From assembly GCA_050744245.1 (NCBI GenBank), contig JBOGGX010000308.1, forward strand, positions 1 through 47,714: a DNA stretch of 47,714 nucleotides, in the 5' to 3' direction. The notes below the pieces were generated by a model. The model was not told the DNA's origin, ran no database searches, and saw only the letters and a program-made list of their open reading frames with translations. The DNA is from JBOGGX01 sp050744245 (lineage in GTDB: Bacteria; Actinomycetota; Acidimicrobiia; Acidimicrobiales; JBOGGX01). Below, in pieces: positions 1 through 7,647 of this stretch. Numbering within the stretch: the first letter of the stretch is position 1; every line of letters starts with the position of its first letter. Position numbers and translations under genes: made by a program.

Positions 1-2
1 TC

Positions 3-1106
3 GAGTTCGCGGAGCTGACCGGGGTGCCGGTCATCCCGACCCTGATGGGTTGGGGCAGCATCCCGGACGACCATCCGCTGATGGTCGGCATGGCAGGGCT
101 GCAGACCGCCCACCGGTACGGCAACGCAACCCTGCTCGCCTCGGACTTCGTTTTGGGCATCGGCAACCGGTGGGCGAACCGGCACACCGGCGGGCTGGAC
201 GTGTACCGGTCCGGTCGCACGTTCGTCCACGTGGACATCGATCCGACCCAGATCGGCCGGGTGTTCCCGCCCGACTACGGGATCGTGTCCGACGCCGCGG
301 CGGCGCTGGAGCTCTTCGTCTGGGTTGCCCGCGAACGCCAGGTGGCCGGCGCGCTGGCCGACCGCGGCGGCTGGGCGCAGGAGTGCGCCCAGCGCAAGCA
401 GTCGATGCTGCGCCGCACCCATTTCGAGGACGTGCCGATCAAGCCGCAGCGGGTGTACGAGGAGATGAACCGGGCGTTCGGCCGCGACACCAGGTACGTC
501 AGCACGATCGGGCTCTCGCAGATCGCCGCCGCACAGTTCCTGCACGTCTACCGGCCACGACACTGGATCAACTGCGGCCAGGCCGGCCCCCTGGGCTGGA
601 CCATCCCGGCCACGCTCGGCGTGTGTGTTGCCGACCCGGTCTCCACGGTGGTCGCGCTGTCCGGTGACTACGACTTCCAGTTCATGATCGAGGAGCTGGC
701 GGCCGGGGCGCAGTTCAACCTGCCGTACATCCACGTCGTGGTGAACAACGCGTACCTGGGGCTTATCCGGCAGGCCCAGCGGGGCTTCCAGATGGACTAC
801 AACGTCCAGCTGTCGTTCGGGAACGTCAACGCACCGGAGCTCGGCGACTACGGTGTCGACCACGTCAAGGTCGCGGAGGGCCTCGGGTGCAAGGCCATCC
901 GGGTCTTCGAGCCCGACGCGTTGCTTCCTGCGTTCGAGGAGGCCAAGAAGCTGATGGCCCAGCATCGGGTGCCGGTCGTGGTCGAGGTCATCCTGGAGCG
1001 GATCACCAACATCTCGATGGGTACCGAGATCGACAACATCACCGAGTTCGAGGACCTCGCCCAGCGCGGCGAGGATGCCCCCACCGCCATCGCGTTGCTG
1101 GACTGA
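3..1106 (+). CDS. gcl: Glyoxylate carboligase (tartronate-semialdehyde synthase), 5' end outside window
   Basis: A ThDP-dependent enzyme that condenses two glyoxylates to tartronate semialdehyde and CO2, the entry to the glycerate pathway. The reading frame is open from the first bases, so the N-terminal domain lies to the left. About 367 residues are present, against roughly 590 for the family: the central domain and the complete C-terminal ThDP domain. The ThDP/Mg motif GDYDFQFMIEELAAGAQFN followed by VVVNNAYLGLIRQAQRG is closely Gcl-like and differs from acetolactate synthases. The stop is 12 bases before allB, and allantoin and glycerate genes follow, which supports the assignment. Confidence 0.93.
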   Translation, partial: EFAELTGVPVIPTLMGWGSIPDDHPLMVGMAGLQTAHRYGNATLLASDFVLGIGNRWANRHTGGLDVYRSGRTFVHVDIDPTQIGRVFPPDYGIVSDAAAALELFVWVARERQVAGALADRGGWAQECAQRKQSMLRRTHFEDVPIKPQRVYEEMNRAFGRDTRYVSTIGLSQIAAAQFLHVYRPRHWINCGQAGPLGWTIPATLGVCVADPVSTVVALSGDYDFQFMIEELAAGAQFNLPYIHVVVNNAYLGLIRQAQRGFQMDYNVQLSFGNVNAPELGDYGVDHVKVAEGLGCKAIRVFEPDALLPAFEEAKKLMAQHRVPVVVEVILERITNISMGTEIDNITEFEDLAQRGEDAPTAIALLD

Positions 1107-1118
1107 GCGGGATCCGAT

Positions 1119-2459
1119 GTGAGCGACCTCGACCTTGTCCTGCGGGCTCCGCGAGTGGTCACTGCGGCGGGGGAGGTCGCTCGACGGGTCGGTGTGGCCG
1201 AAGGTCGGATCGTCGCGATCGAGCCGCTGGATTCGGAGCTGACGGCTCCGAAGGTGGTCGACCTCGGTGAGGACGAGGTGCTGCTGCCGGGCCTGGTGGA
1301 CACGCACGTCCATGTCAACGAGCCCGGCCGGACCGAGTGGGAGGGCTTCGCGACCGCCACCCGGGCCGCTGCGGCTGGTGGCGTCACGACGATCGTCGAC
1401 ATGCCGCTCAACAGCATTCCGCCGACGGTCGACGTTGCCGCGCTCGACGTCAAGCGCAAGGCCGCCGAGCAGCAGGTGCATGTCGACGTGGGGTTCTGGG
1501 GTGGCGCGATCCCGGGCAACCTGGGCGAGCTGCGGGGGTTGCACGACGCAGGGGTCTTCGGCTTCAAGTGCTTCCTGCTGCACTCCGGTGTCGACGAGTT
1601 CCCGCATCTGAACCCGGGCGAACTGCCCGAGGTGCTCCGGACGATCCGCACGTTCGGCTCGCTGCTGGTCGTTCATGCCGAGGACTCCGACGCGATCGCC
1701 CGGGCGCCGTCCGCGCACGGCGAGACGTACCGCGGGTATCTGGCCTCCCGCCCCAGGGGGGCGGAGAACGTGGCGATAGCGCACGTCATCGAGGCGGCCC
1801 GGTGGATGCAGGCGCGGGTGCACCTCCTGCACCTGTCGTCCTCGGACGCCCTGCCGATGATCCGAACGGCCCGCCGGGACGGGGTGCAGGTCTCCGTGGA
1901 GACCTGCCCGCACTACCTGGTCTTCACCGCCGAGGAGATCCCGGACGGGCAGACGCAGTTCAAGAGCTGCCCACCGATCCGCGAGGCGGACAACCGTGAG
2001 TTGCTCTGGGACGGCCTGCGGGCAGGCGACCTCGACACGGTCGTGTCCGACCACTCGCCGTGCCCGCCGGACCTCAAGTGCTTCGACCTCGGTGATTTCG
2101 GGGTGGCGTGGGGCGGTATCGCCTCCGTGCAGCTCGGGCTGCCCGCGGTGTGGACCGAGGCCCGCCGCCGCGGCTTCACCCTCTGCGACGTGATGCGGTG
2201 GATGGCCGAACGGCCGGCCGCGATCGCGGGGATGCAGCGTAAGGGCCACATCGCGCTGGGGTACCACGCCGACCTCTGCGTCTTCTCGCCGGATGATGCG
2301 TTCGTCGTCGACCCCGCCCGGCTGCACCACCGCCACCCGGTCACCCCGTACGCCGGCCGACCGCTGGCTGGGGTGGTCCGCAGCACCTGGCTGCGCGGCC
2401 GGAAGATCACCGACGACGACGGGCCGCTCGGGCGGCTGCTTCGAAGAGGGGAAGCATGA
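1119..2459 (+). CDS. allB: Allantoinase
   Basis: Hydrolyses the hydantoin ring of allantoin to allantoate, in the cytosol. The 446-residue length fits the cyclic amidohydrolase family. Metal-site signatures are visible: DTHVHVNEPGRTEWEGF (His-x-His), GFKCFLLHSGVDEFP (the lysine that becomes carbamylated), VHAEDSD, LLHLSSSDA and SDHSPCPPDLK. A GTG start at 1119 is chosen because the ATG two bases upstream runs straight into TGA. The gene overlaps the next small ORF by ATGA. It forms a pathway cluster with gcl, glycerate kinase and allantoicase. Confidence 0.93.
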   Translation: MSDLDLVLRAPRVVTAAGEVARRVGVAEGRIVAIEPLDSELTAPKVVDLGEDEVLLPGLVDTHVHVNEPGRTEWEGFATATRAAAAGGVTTIVDMPLNSIPPTVDVAALDVKRKAAEQQVHVDVGFWGGAIPGNLGELRGLHDAGVFGFKCFLLHSGVDEFPHLNPGELPEVLRTIRTFGSLLVVHAEDSDAIARAPSAHGETYRGYLASRPRGAENVAIAHVIEAARWMQARVHLLHLSSSDALPMIRTARRDGVQVSVETCPHYLVFTAEEIPDGQTQFKSCPPIREADNRELLWDGLRAGDLDTVVSDHSPCPPDLKCFDLGDFGVAWGGIASVQLGLPAVWTEARRRGFTLCDVMRWMAERPAAIAGMQRKGHIALGYHADLCVFSPDDAFVVDPARLHHRHPVTPYAGRPLAGVVRSTWLRGRKITDDDGPLGRLLRRGEA

Positions 2460-2545
2460 GCGGACACGGCGTGGACACCGTCGAGAACGCCGACCTCGAC
2501 CAGTTGAGCGAGCTTGCCGCCACGGCCGTGGCGCAGCGGGACTGA
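2456..2545 (+). CDS. Small ORF (29 residues) between allantoinase and glycerate kinase
   Basis: An ATG overlapping the allB stop (ATGA) opens a 29-residue frame, MSGHGVDTVENADLDQL followed by an alanine-rich end and stop at 2545, ten bases before the glycerate kinase GTG. The overlap is the usual sign of translational coupling, so it may be translated. The peptide is acidic, lacks a membrane segment and matches no family I recognise. It could be a genuine micropeptide or the remnant of a deleted gene whose start and end survive. Confidence 0.4.
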   Translation: MSGHGVDTVENADLDQLSELAATAVAQRD

Positions 2546-2554
2546 GGCCGTGTC

Positions 2555-3679
2555 GTGCACGTCCTGGTCGCACCGGACAAGTTCAAGGGGTCGCTGACCG
2601 GCAGGGAGGTGGCCCAGAACGTCGCCGCCGGGCTGCGTGCCATCTTGCCCGGGCTGGACGTGGTCGAGCTTCCGGTCGCGGACGGTGGCGACGGGACCGT
2701 GGACGCGGCCTTGGCGGCCGGGCACCGGTGGGTGCCGGCTCGTGCGGAGGGCCCCACCGGGGAGCCGGTGGACACCGGCTATGCCGAACGGAACGGCGTG
2801 GCGGTCGTCGAGCTGGCGGACGTCTCCGGCCTGCGCCGACTACCCGGCGGGCGGCTCGCACCGCTGACCGCGTCCTCGTACGGGACCGGGGAGGTGCTCC
2901 GCGCCGCGCTGGAGGCGGGGTGCACCAGCGCCGTCCTCGGAGTCGGCGGTAGCGCTTCGACCGACGGTGGCGCCGGGCTCGTCCAGGCGCTGGGCGCCCG
3001 GCTGCTGGACGCCGCCGGGACAGAGCTGCGCCGTGGCGGCGCCGCCCTGGTGCGCCTGGACCGCCTGGACCTTTCTGCACTGCACCCGGGGGTCGGGCAG
3101 GTGCCGGTCGTGGTGGCGTGCGACGTGGACAACCCTCTGCTCGGCGCACGGGGGGCAGCCGCGGTCTACGGTCCGCAGAAGGGCGCGAGCGCTGAGCAGG
3201 TGGACCGGCTCGACGCCGCGCTGGCCCGGTGGGCCGACGTCGTCGCCCGGGACGTGGGCATCGACGTTGCCGACCAGCCGGGTGCTGGGGCGGCCGGTGG
3301 CGTCGGGTACGCGGCGCTGGCAGTGCTCGGTGCCACCCTGCGGTCGGGCGTCGAGCTCGTCCTCGACCTGGTCGGGTTCGCCGAACACCTGCCAGGCGCC
3401 AGCCTCGTCATCACCGGCGAGGGGTCGCTGGACGAGCAGACCCTGAACGGGAAGGCGCCGGCCGGGGTGGGCGCCGCAGCGAGGTCGAGCGGCGTGCCCG
3501 TCGTCGCCGTGGCCGGGCGCTCGCTGCTGTCGGCCGAGGATCTCGAGCTCGCCGGCATCCGGCAGGCGTACGCCCTCACCGACATCGAGCCGGACCCGCA
3601 CCGATCCATGACCGAGGCGGGCCCGCTGGTACGTCGGCTTGCCCGGCAGGTCGCCGTGGACTGGCTGGGCGCGCGCTGA
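2555..3679 (+). CDS. glxK: Glycerate kinase (GlxK/GarK family)
   Basis: Phosphorylates D-glycerate, feeding carbon from tartronate semialdehyde into glycolysis. At 374 residues it is the usual size for the GarK/GlxK fold. It opens with VLVAPDKFKGSLTGREVA, contains VADGGDGTVDA, the GVGGSASTDGGAGLVQALGA segment, VACDVDNPLLGARGAAAVYGPQKGAS and near the end ITGEGSLDEQTLNGKAPAGV, all typical of this family. The start is GTG at 2555. With gcl it implies conversion of allantoin-derived glyoxylate to phosphoglycerate; the tartronate semialdehyde reductase is not in the window. Confidence 0.92.
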   Translation: MHVLVAPDKFKGSLTGREVAQNVAAGLRAILPGLDVVELPVADGGDGTVDAALAAGHRWVPARAEGPTGEPVDTGYAERNGVAVVELADVSGLRRLPGGRLAPLTASSYGTGEVLRAALEAGCTSAVLGVGGSASTDGGAGLVQALGARLLDAAGTELRRGGAALVRLDRLDLSALHPGVGQVPVVVACDVDNPLLGARGAAAVYGPQKGASAEQVDRLDAALARWADVVARDVGIDVADQPGAGAAGGVGYAALAVLGATLRSGVELVLDLVGFAEHLPGASLVITGEGSLDEQTLNGKAPAGVGAAARSSGVPVVAVAGRSLLSAEDLELAGIRQAYALTDIEPDPHRSMTEAGPLVRRLARQVAVDWLGAR

Positions 3680-3724
3680 TCACCGGAACGAGCCGCTCAG
3701 GCGGCGGCCGAGGAGAGGACGACC

Positions 3725-4867
3725 ATGAGCGACTTCACCAGGTTTCCAGACCTCGCCTCCCGCCGGGTCGGCGGCAGCGTACTGGCGGCCAACGACGAGC
3801 TGTTCGCAGAACGCGAGAACCTCATCAAGGCGGAGGCTCCCGCGTACCAGACCTACACCTTCGGCCACAAAGGCCAGGTGTACGACGGGTGGGAGACGCG
3901 CCGGCGCCGCGAGCCTGGCTACGACTGGGCGATCGTCAGGCTGGGCATGCCAGGGGTCATCCATGGTGTGGTCGTGGATACCTCGTTCTTCACGGGCAAC
4001 TACCCGCCTGAGGTGTCGGTGGAGGGCTCTGCGGTGGACGGGTACCCGTCCCCTGCCGAGCTGGATCGGGTGGAGTGGCTTCCACTGGTGCCGCGCTCCG
4101 GTGTGGGCGGGGACGCCGCGTTCCCCTTCGCGGTGGACGTGCCCCAGCGGATGACCTACGTCCGGCTGTGCATGTACCCCGACGGCGGCGTCGCACGGCT
4201 GCGCGTACACGGCGAGGTAGTCGCGGATCCCCGCTTCCTCGCCGCCGGCGCCATCGATCTGGCCGCCCTGGAGAACGGGGGGGTGGTCACCGGGTGCAGC
4301 AACCTGTTCTACTCCTCGCCGACCAACCTGATCTCCCCCGGGCAGGCCCGGGTGATGGGCGAGGGCTGGGAGACCGCGCGACGGCGGGACGACGCCAACG
4401 ACTGGGTTCAACTGCGGCTGGCCGGGCCCGGCGTGGTGCGTATCGCGGAGCTGGACACCTCGTACTTCGTCGGCAACGCGCCGGGCTGGGCGACGGTGAG
4501 AGGGTGGGACGCCCGCAGCGGCTCGCCGGACGACCCGTCGGGCTGGCTTGAGCTGCTGCAGCGGACCCGGTTGCAGCCCGACACCCGGCACCGGTTCCGG
4601 CTGCCGGCAACCGACGAGGTCACGGACGTCCGGGTCGACGTGTACCCGGACGGCGGGATGGCCCGGGTTCGGCTCTGGGGTGAGCTGTCGGCGCAGGGCC
4701 GTGAGGCGCTGGCGCTGAGCTGGTGGAACCTCCTGCCCGCAGCGCACGCCAGGCAGGTACTCGCTGGCGTGGACGCCGATGTGGGTGACGAGGGCGCGGT
4801 CGCTGCTCGGCCGGCGGCGGCCCTGGCCGACCTCCCCGCGGCCTTACGCGCGGACTTCACCGGCTGA
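3725..4867 (+). CDS. alc: Allantoicase
   Basis: Splits allantoate to urea and ureidoglycolate. The 380 residues hold two allantoicase repeats of about 170 residues: the first has DLASRRVGGSVLAANDELFAE and YDGWETRRRREPGYDWAIVRLG with DTSFFTGNYPPE; the second has VMGEGWETARRRDDANDW with DTSYFVGNAPGWA. A clear Shine-Dalgarno (GGAGAGG) lies about seven bases before the ATG at 3725. Next to allantoinase this gives the two-step breakdown of allantoin; ureidoglycolate lyase would be needed to make glyoxylate for Gcl and is not seen here. The 3' end overlaps the convergent broken MerR gene by 11 bases. Confidence 0.92.
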   Translation: MSDFTRFPDLASRRVGGSVLAANDELFAERENLIKAEAPAYQTYTFGHKGQVYDGWETRRRREPGYDWAIVRLGMPGVIHGVVVDTSFFTGNYPPEVSVEGSAVDGYPSPAELDRVEWLPLVPRSGVGGDAAFPFAVDVPQRMTYVRLCMYPDGGVARLRVHGEVVADPRFLAAGAIDLAALENGGVVTGCSNLFYSSPTNLISPGQARVMGEGWETARRRDDANDWVQLRLAGPGVVRIAELDTSYFVGNAPGWATVRGWDARSGSPDDPSGWLELLQRTRLQPDTRHRFRLPATDEVTDVRVDVYPDGGMARVRLWGELSAQGREALALSWWNLLPAAHARQVLAGVDADVGDEGAVAARPAAALADLPAALRADFTG

Positions 4868-5191
4868 CCGCCGGCGTGGCTTCGATGATGCTGCAGTAGC
4901 CGCCGCAGTCGGCCGGATCGAGTTCGGCCGTGCGGCGGGCGAGGTGGCGGAGGGAATCGCGGGTCTGCTCGGGCTCCACGATGCGCCGCTCCACCTCGTC
5001 GACCCGCTGGTCGATGAGCTGCCCCACGTGCTCGCACGGCGGGTGTCCACCGTCGCGGATGACGAGGATCTGGCGGATATCACGCCGCGAGAACCCTGCT
5101 GCCTGGGCGTCGCGGATGAACGCCAGCCGGTTCAGAAACGAAGCGTCTTGGCGGTCGTACCCGCGTGCTGCGCCAGTTCGCCGATTCGCAT
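4857..5191 (-). pseudogene. MerR-family regulator with internal deletion in the DNA-binding domain
   Basis: Reading leftwards from ATG 5191 gives MRIGELAQHAGTTAKTLRF, the standard first helices of a MerR protein, then an immediate stop (5134-5132). A different frame continues with LNRLAFIRDAQAAGFSRRDI, the dimerisation helix and the C-terminal CGGYCSIIEA metal-type cysteines. The missing piece corresponds to the wing normally starting YE..GLL and ending at GYRxY, about 20-25 residues. The deletion edge falls at a TTTC shared by both sides. It is divergent from a broken thioredoxin-like gene, a known pairing for metal-type MerR proteins. Sequencing error cannot easily explain loss of a whole wing. 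Confidence 0.8.
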
Positions 5192-5198
5192 GCGAATC
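5183..5198. repeat. 16-bp perfect palindrome over the MerR start codon
   Basis: GATTCGCATGCGAATC is a perfect 16-bp palindrome whose centre contains the ATG of the broken MerR gene. It could be a second operator or chance; the first three codons of a typical MerR gene (Met-Arg-Ile) already constrain half of it. Confidence 0.45.
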
Positions 5199-5207
5199 TC
5201 CCGTCGA

Positions 5208-5240
5208 CTGGACCTTCCAGTGCAGGGGAAGCCATACGGT
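5208..5240 (+). promoter_or_regulatory. MerR-type operator/promoter for the broken thioredoxin-like gene
   Basis: A -35-like CTGGAC (5208-5213) and a -10-like CATACG (5233-5238) are separated by 19 bases, the long spacing typical of MerR-controlled promoters. The spacer carries the imperfect dyad CTTCC (5214-5218) / GGAAG (5227-5231), similar to operators of copper/heavy-metal MerR proteins. It lies between the two divergent pseudogenes and is intact although both genes are broken. Confidence 0.6.
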
Positions 5241-5277
5241 AGTCGACGCACTACCAATCCCGGGAGAGGCGATTCCC

Positions 5278-5566
5278 ATGGACGTCACGCTCCAGTGCTT
5301 CGAGGCTGCCCGCACTGGCACATCGCCGACGAGCGGTTGCGCGAGCTCTCAGCCGAACTCGGATTCGAGATCACCTACCGCGAGGGGCGTCACCCGAGGA
5401 CGCGGAGATGCTGTTGTTCCACGGCTCACCGTCCGTCCTGGTCGACGGTCGAGACCCGTCCAGCCACGGCGACCAGCCGGTCGGACTCGCCTGCCGCGTC
5501 TACCAGACGCCGGAAGGACCTGCCGGCGCCCCCACGATCGATCAGCTCCGTGCTGCGCTCACCTGA
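5278..5566 (+). pseudogene. Thioredoxin-like protein gene with two single-base deletions
   Basis: It starts MDVTLQCFE after a GGGAGAGG ribosome site. Adding one G near 5303 restores GCPHWHIADERLRELSAELG; adding a second G near 5386 restores SPEDAEMLLFHGSPSVLVDG and a clean run to TGA at 5566, a protein of about 96 residues. The product resembles the small thioredoxin-fold proteins (GCPHW for CPYC, cis-Pro region SPSVLVDG) found beside heavy-metal MerR regulators. Both lesions are a missing G in a short G run, so homopolymer miscalling is an alternative, but the neighbouring genes are damaged in other ways. Confidence 0.78.
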
Positions 5567-5607
5567 CCCGAAGGCAACCATGGGCCCCACATCGTTTGTG
5601 TTCGATG

Positions 5608-5811
5608 TCCCGGCGGCGGGTGCGGCCCCGGTCGATGAAGATGCCGCCCGAGGCCAGTTCGTGGCCGAGGAACAGGTTCTCGGCCACGGTGAGGTCGTCG
5701 ACCAGGTCGAGCTCCTGGTAGATGGTGGCGATGCCACGGGCCAGCGAGGCGGGGTGGCCGACGTCAAAGCGCGCGGACCGACAAGCTTCGGGCGACGGCC
5801 GGCGGCGGCCT
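5608..5811 (-). pseudogene. Fragment of a sugar ABC transporter ATPase (RbsA/XylG/MglA type)
   Basis: The minus strand encodes GIATIYQELDLVDDLTVAEN followed by LFLGHE and an IDR...RRR segment, the Q-loop region of the first ATPase domain of ribose/xylose-type importers. Only about 60 residues match; the Walker A region that should precede it and the signature motif and second ATPase domain that should follow are absent. The frame continues into unrelated sequence on both sides. It is a leftover with no partner permease or binding protein nearby, and marks the boundary between the allantoin cluster and the next gene block. Confidence 0.75.
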
Positions 5812-5817
5812 GACAAC

Positions 5818-5832
5818 CTCAGCCGGGCTGAG
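5818..5832. terminator. Short hairpin after the metal-receptor gene
   Basis: CTCAGC-CGG-GCTGAG forms a 6-bp stem three bases beyond the stop of the leftward gene ending at 5836. No U-run follows, as usual in this GC range, so termination is only suggested. Confidence 0.4.
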
Positions 5833-5835
5833 CGG

Positions 5836-6558
5836 CTAGCGAGGCGTTTGCCGGTCGCCGAAGGCCGAGCGGCGCAGCTTCACCGCGAGCACGCGTTCGA
5901 GTCGGCGCCGGGCCTCCGGGGTGCGGATCCCCCACCAGAACAGGTCCTGGCCGTCGACGAACACGACCGGCGCCACCTCGGCCTCGAGCTCGCCCCGGTG
6001 GCGCTCCTTGAAGGGATAGGGCTCGCTCGGCGCCAGCACGACGTCCGGGGAGCGGGACGCGGCGGCGGCCAGGTCGGTCGTCGGATACCGGTCGGGCTCG
6101 TCGGCGAACACGTTGGCGACGCCGAGCGAGGCGAGCAGTGACGAGCCGTAGGTGTCGTGGTTCAGGGTCATCCACGGCCGACGCCAGATGGGAACGAACG
6201 CTCGCAGCCGGGCGGTACCGGTGTCGGGCGCGATCTCGGCGAGGGGCTCCGGGTCGATCCCGACCACGCGGGCCAGACGGTCGAGCTCCGGCCCGACATC
6301 GGCGACCGCCCGGAGGGTCACCGTGTGCAGGGCCAGCCCCCCGGCGGCCAGTCGTTCGGCGTCCTCGACCCGGTTCTCCTCCTCGCAGAGGACGACCAGA
6401 TCGGGAGCCAGGGCGGCGATGGCATCGACGTCGGGATCCTTGGTGCCGCCGACGGTGGGGAGGCCGGGCTGCTCGCAGAACCGGGTGACGGCGATCGGCG
6501 TGACCCCCCAGCCGATCAGGGTCTCGCTCACCGAGGGAACCAGACTGACGACCCTCAT
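5836..6558 (-). CDS. Helical-backbone metal-receptor protein (BtuF/cobalamin-binding-like, cytoplasmic)
   Basis: A 240-residue protein of the periplasmic-binding TroA/BtuF superfamily: it starts RVVSLVPSVSETLIGWG, followed by IAVTRFCEQPGLPTVGGTKDPD, APDLVVLCEEENR, WRRPWMTLNHDTYGSSLLASLG and PDVVLAPSEPYPF. Such proteins bind cobalamin or chelated iron for import. There is no signal peptide or lipobox before the first strand and no ABC permease or ATPase beside it, so this member is probably a stand-alone cytoplasmic form of unknown ligand. A GTG/ATG search upstream gave no better start than 6558. Confidence 0.78.
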   Translation of the reverse strand: MRVVSLVPSVSETLIGWGVTPIAVTRFCEQPGLPTVGGTKDPDVDAIAALAPDLVVLCEEENRVEDAERLAAGGLALHTVTLRAVADVGPELDRLARVVGIDPEPLAEIAPDTGTARLRAFVPIWRRPWMTLNHDTYGSSLLASLGVANVFADEPDRYPTTDLAAAASRSPDVVLAPSEPYPFKERHRGELEAEVAPVVFVDGQDLFWWGIRTPEARRRLERVLAVKLRRSAFGDRQTPR

Positions 6559-6574
6559 GCGTGAACCCCTGCGG

Positions 6575-7246
6575 CTACATGCGCTGGAGCAGCTCGGCCT
6601 TCTTGGCCGCGAACTCCTGGTCGGTGATGAGGCCCTTGCGCCGCAGCTCGTCGAGCCGCTCGATCTGCTCGGGGATCGACGGCTCGACCCCTGCCGGCGG
6701 GCCGGTCTGGGTCAGCCTGCGGTCGATGTTGGCGTCGATCCTGTCGAACTTGCGGTTCTCGTTCTCCTCCATCTGGTGGTAGATGTCGTTCTGCACCTCG
6801 GAGGGCCGCCTGATGTCGCTGAACCGCTGCCGCCCCATCTCGCCGGCCGATTCGATCGTGAGGTCGCCGGCGCCGATCATGCGCTCGAAGATGCCCTGGC
6901 GGAAGAACACGGTGTTGACCCGCTCGAGTGGGATCTCGATGCCCCGCTTCGAGATCACGCCGCTGCGGTAGATCAGCCGGTCGCTGGTGATGACGAAGTT
7001 GGTCGTCCGCCACTTGAGGTAGCGCACACCGACCCACGCCAGGCAGCCGAGCACGAGGATGCCGGCCAGCGTCTTGAGGATGGTCCAGAACACCCCGGTG
7101 TCGTCGCCGAAGAAGTTGATGACGAGCCCGCCGAGGATCACCGCCCCCAGGACGGCGACGACCGGCTCGAACATGAACCACGCGTGGGGTCGCAGGTCGA
7201 GGACGATCCTCTCGTTGCGGCCGAGCAGCTTCGGGGGGAACGGCAC
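6575..7246 (-). CDS. PH-domain membrane protein with C-terminal SHOCT domain
   Basis: 223 residues. Two membrane segments lie at about 27-50 and 57-77, followed by a bacterial PH domain (YdbT/bPH2-like; TTNFVITSDRLIYRSGVISKRG and IPLERVNTVFFRQGIFERM, about 80-150). The end (about 190-223) is a SHOCT module: IPEQIERLDELRRKGLITDQEFAAKKAELL. These proteins are thought to act at the membrane; the substrate is unknown. The gene lies 16 bases upstream of the metal-receptor gene on the same strand, so the two may be cotranscribed. Confidence 0.82.
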   Translation of the reverse strand: MPFPPKLLGRNERIVLDLRPHAWFMFEPVVAVLGAVILGGLVINFFGDDTGVFWTILKTLAGILVLGCLAWVGVRYLKWRTTNFVITSDRLIYRSGVISKRGIEIPLERVNTVFFRQGIFERMIGAGDLTIESAGEMGRQRFSDIRRPSEVQNDIYHQMEENENRKFDRIDANIDRRLTQTGPPAGVEPSIPEQIERLDELRRKGLITDQEFAAKKAELLQRM

Positions 7247-7261
7247 CTCCGCAGCGTACTT

Positions 7262-7609
7262 TCAGCCCCACCCCAGCTCGTGGAGCCGGCGGTCGCCGAT
7301 GCCGAAATGGTGGGCGACCTCGTGGACGACGGTCACCTGCACCTGGCGGATCACCTCCTCCTCGGTCCGGCACAGCCGCAGGATCGGCCGTCGGAAGATG
7401 GTGATCCGGTCGGGCATCACCATGCCGGCGTAGCCGGAGTCGCGCTTGGTGAGCGGTATGCCCTGGTACAGGCCGAGCAGCCCGCCTTGGTGCGAGTTGT
7501 CCTCGACGAACACGGCAACGTTGTCCATCCGGTGGGCCAGCTCGGGTGGGAGTCCGTCCAGGGCGTCGGCGACCAGCTCCTCGAAACGCTCGGGCGGGAT
7601 GTCGACCAT
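7262..7609 (-). CDS. Minimal zinc metallopeptidase (zincin-like, DUF1025 type)
   Basis: A 115-residue protein with the zinc motif HEVAHHFGIGD near its C-terminus, preceded by DNVAVFVEDN and LLGLYQGIPLTKR, the layout of the small 'minimal MMP-like' peptidase family. ATG 7609 is preferred over an in-frame start at 7645, because the extra residues are non-conserved and would overlap the divergent helicase promoter. Its target is not known. It lies upstream of the PH/SHOCT gene on the same strand with a 15-base gap. Confidence 0.85.
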   Translation of the reverse strand: MVDIPPERFEELVADALDGLPPELAHRMDNVAVFVEDNSHQGGLLGLYQGIPLTKRDSGYAGMVMPDRITIFRRPILRLCRTEEEVIRQVQVTVVHEVAHHFGIGDRRLHELGWG

Positions 7610-7635
7610 CGGACTGGACGGTAGCGGCCGCCGAT

Positions 7636-7647
7636 TACCGTGCACGC
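7636..7647 (+). promoter_or_regulatory. Leaderless-type -10 box for the UvrD2-like gene
   Basis: TACCGT (7636-7641) lies exactly six bases before GTG 7648, the spacing expected if transcription starts at the start codon. No Shine-Dalgarno is visible, which helps to select 7648 over starts further upstream. Confidence 0.5.

Noticed and set aside
4779..5813. A 344-codon frame on the + strand over the pseudogene region
   Set aside because: It joins fragments of unrelated frames by chance: antisense of MerR, one part of the thioredoxin-like gene and antisense of the ABC fragment.
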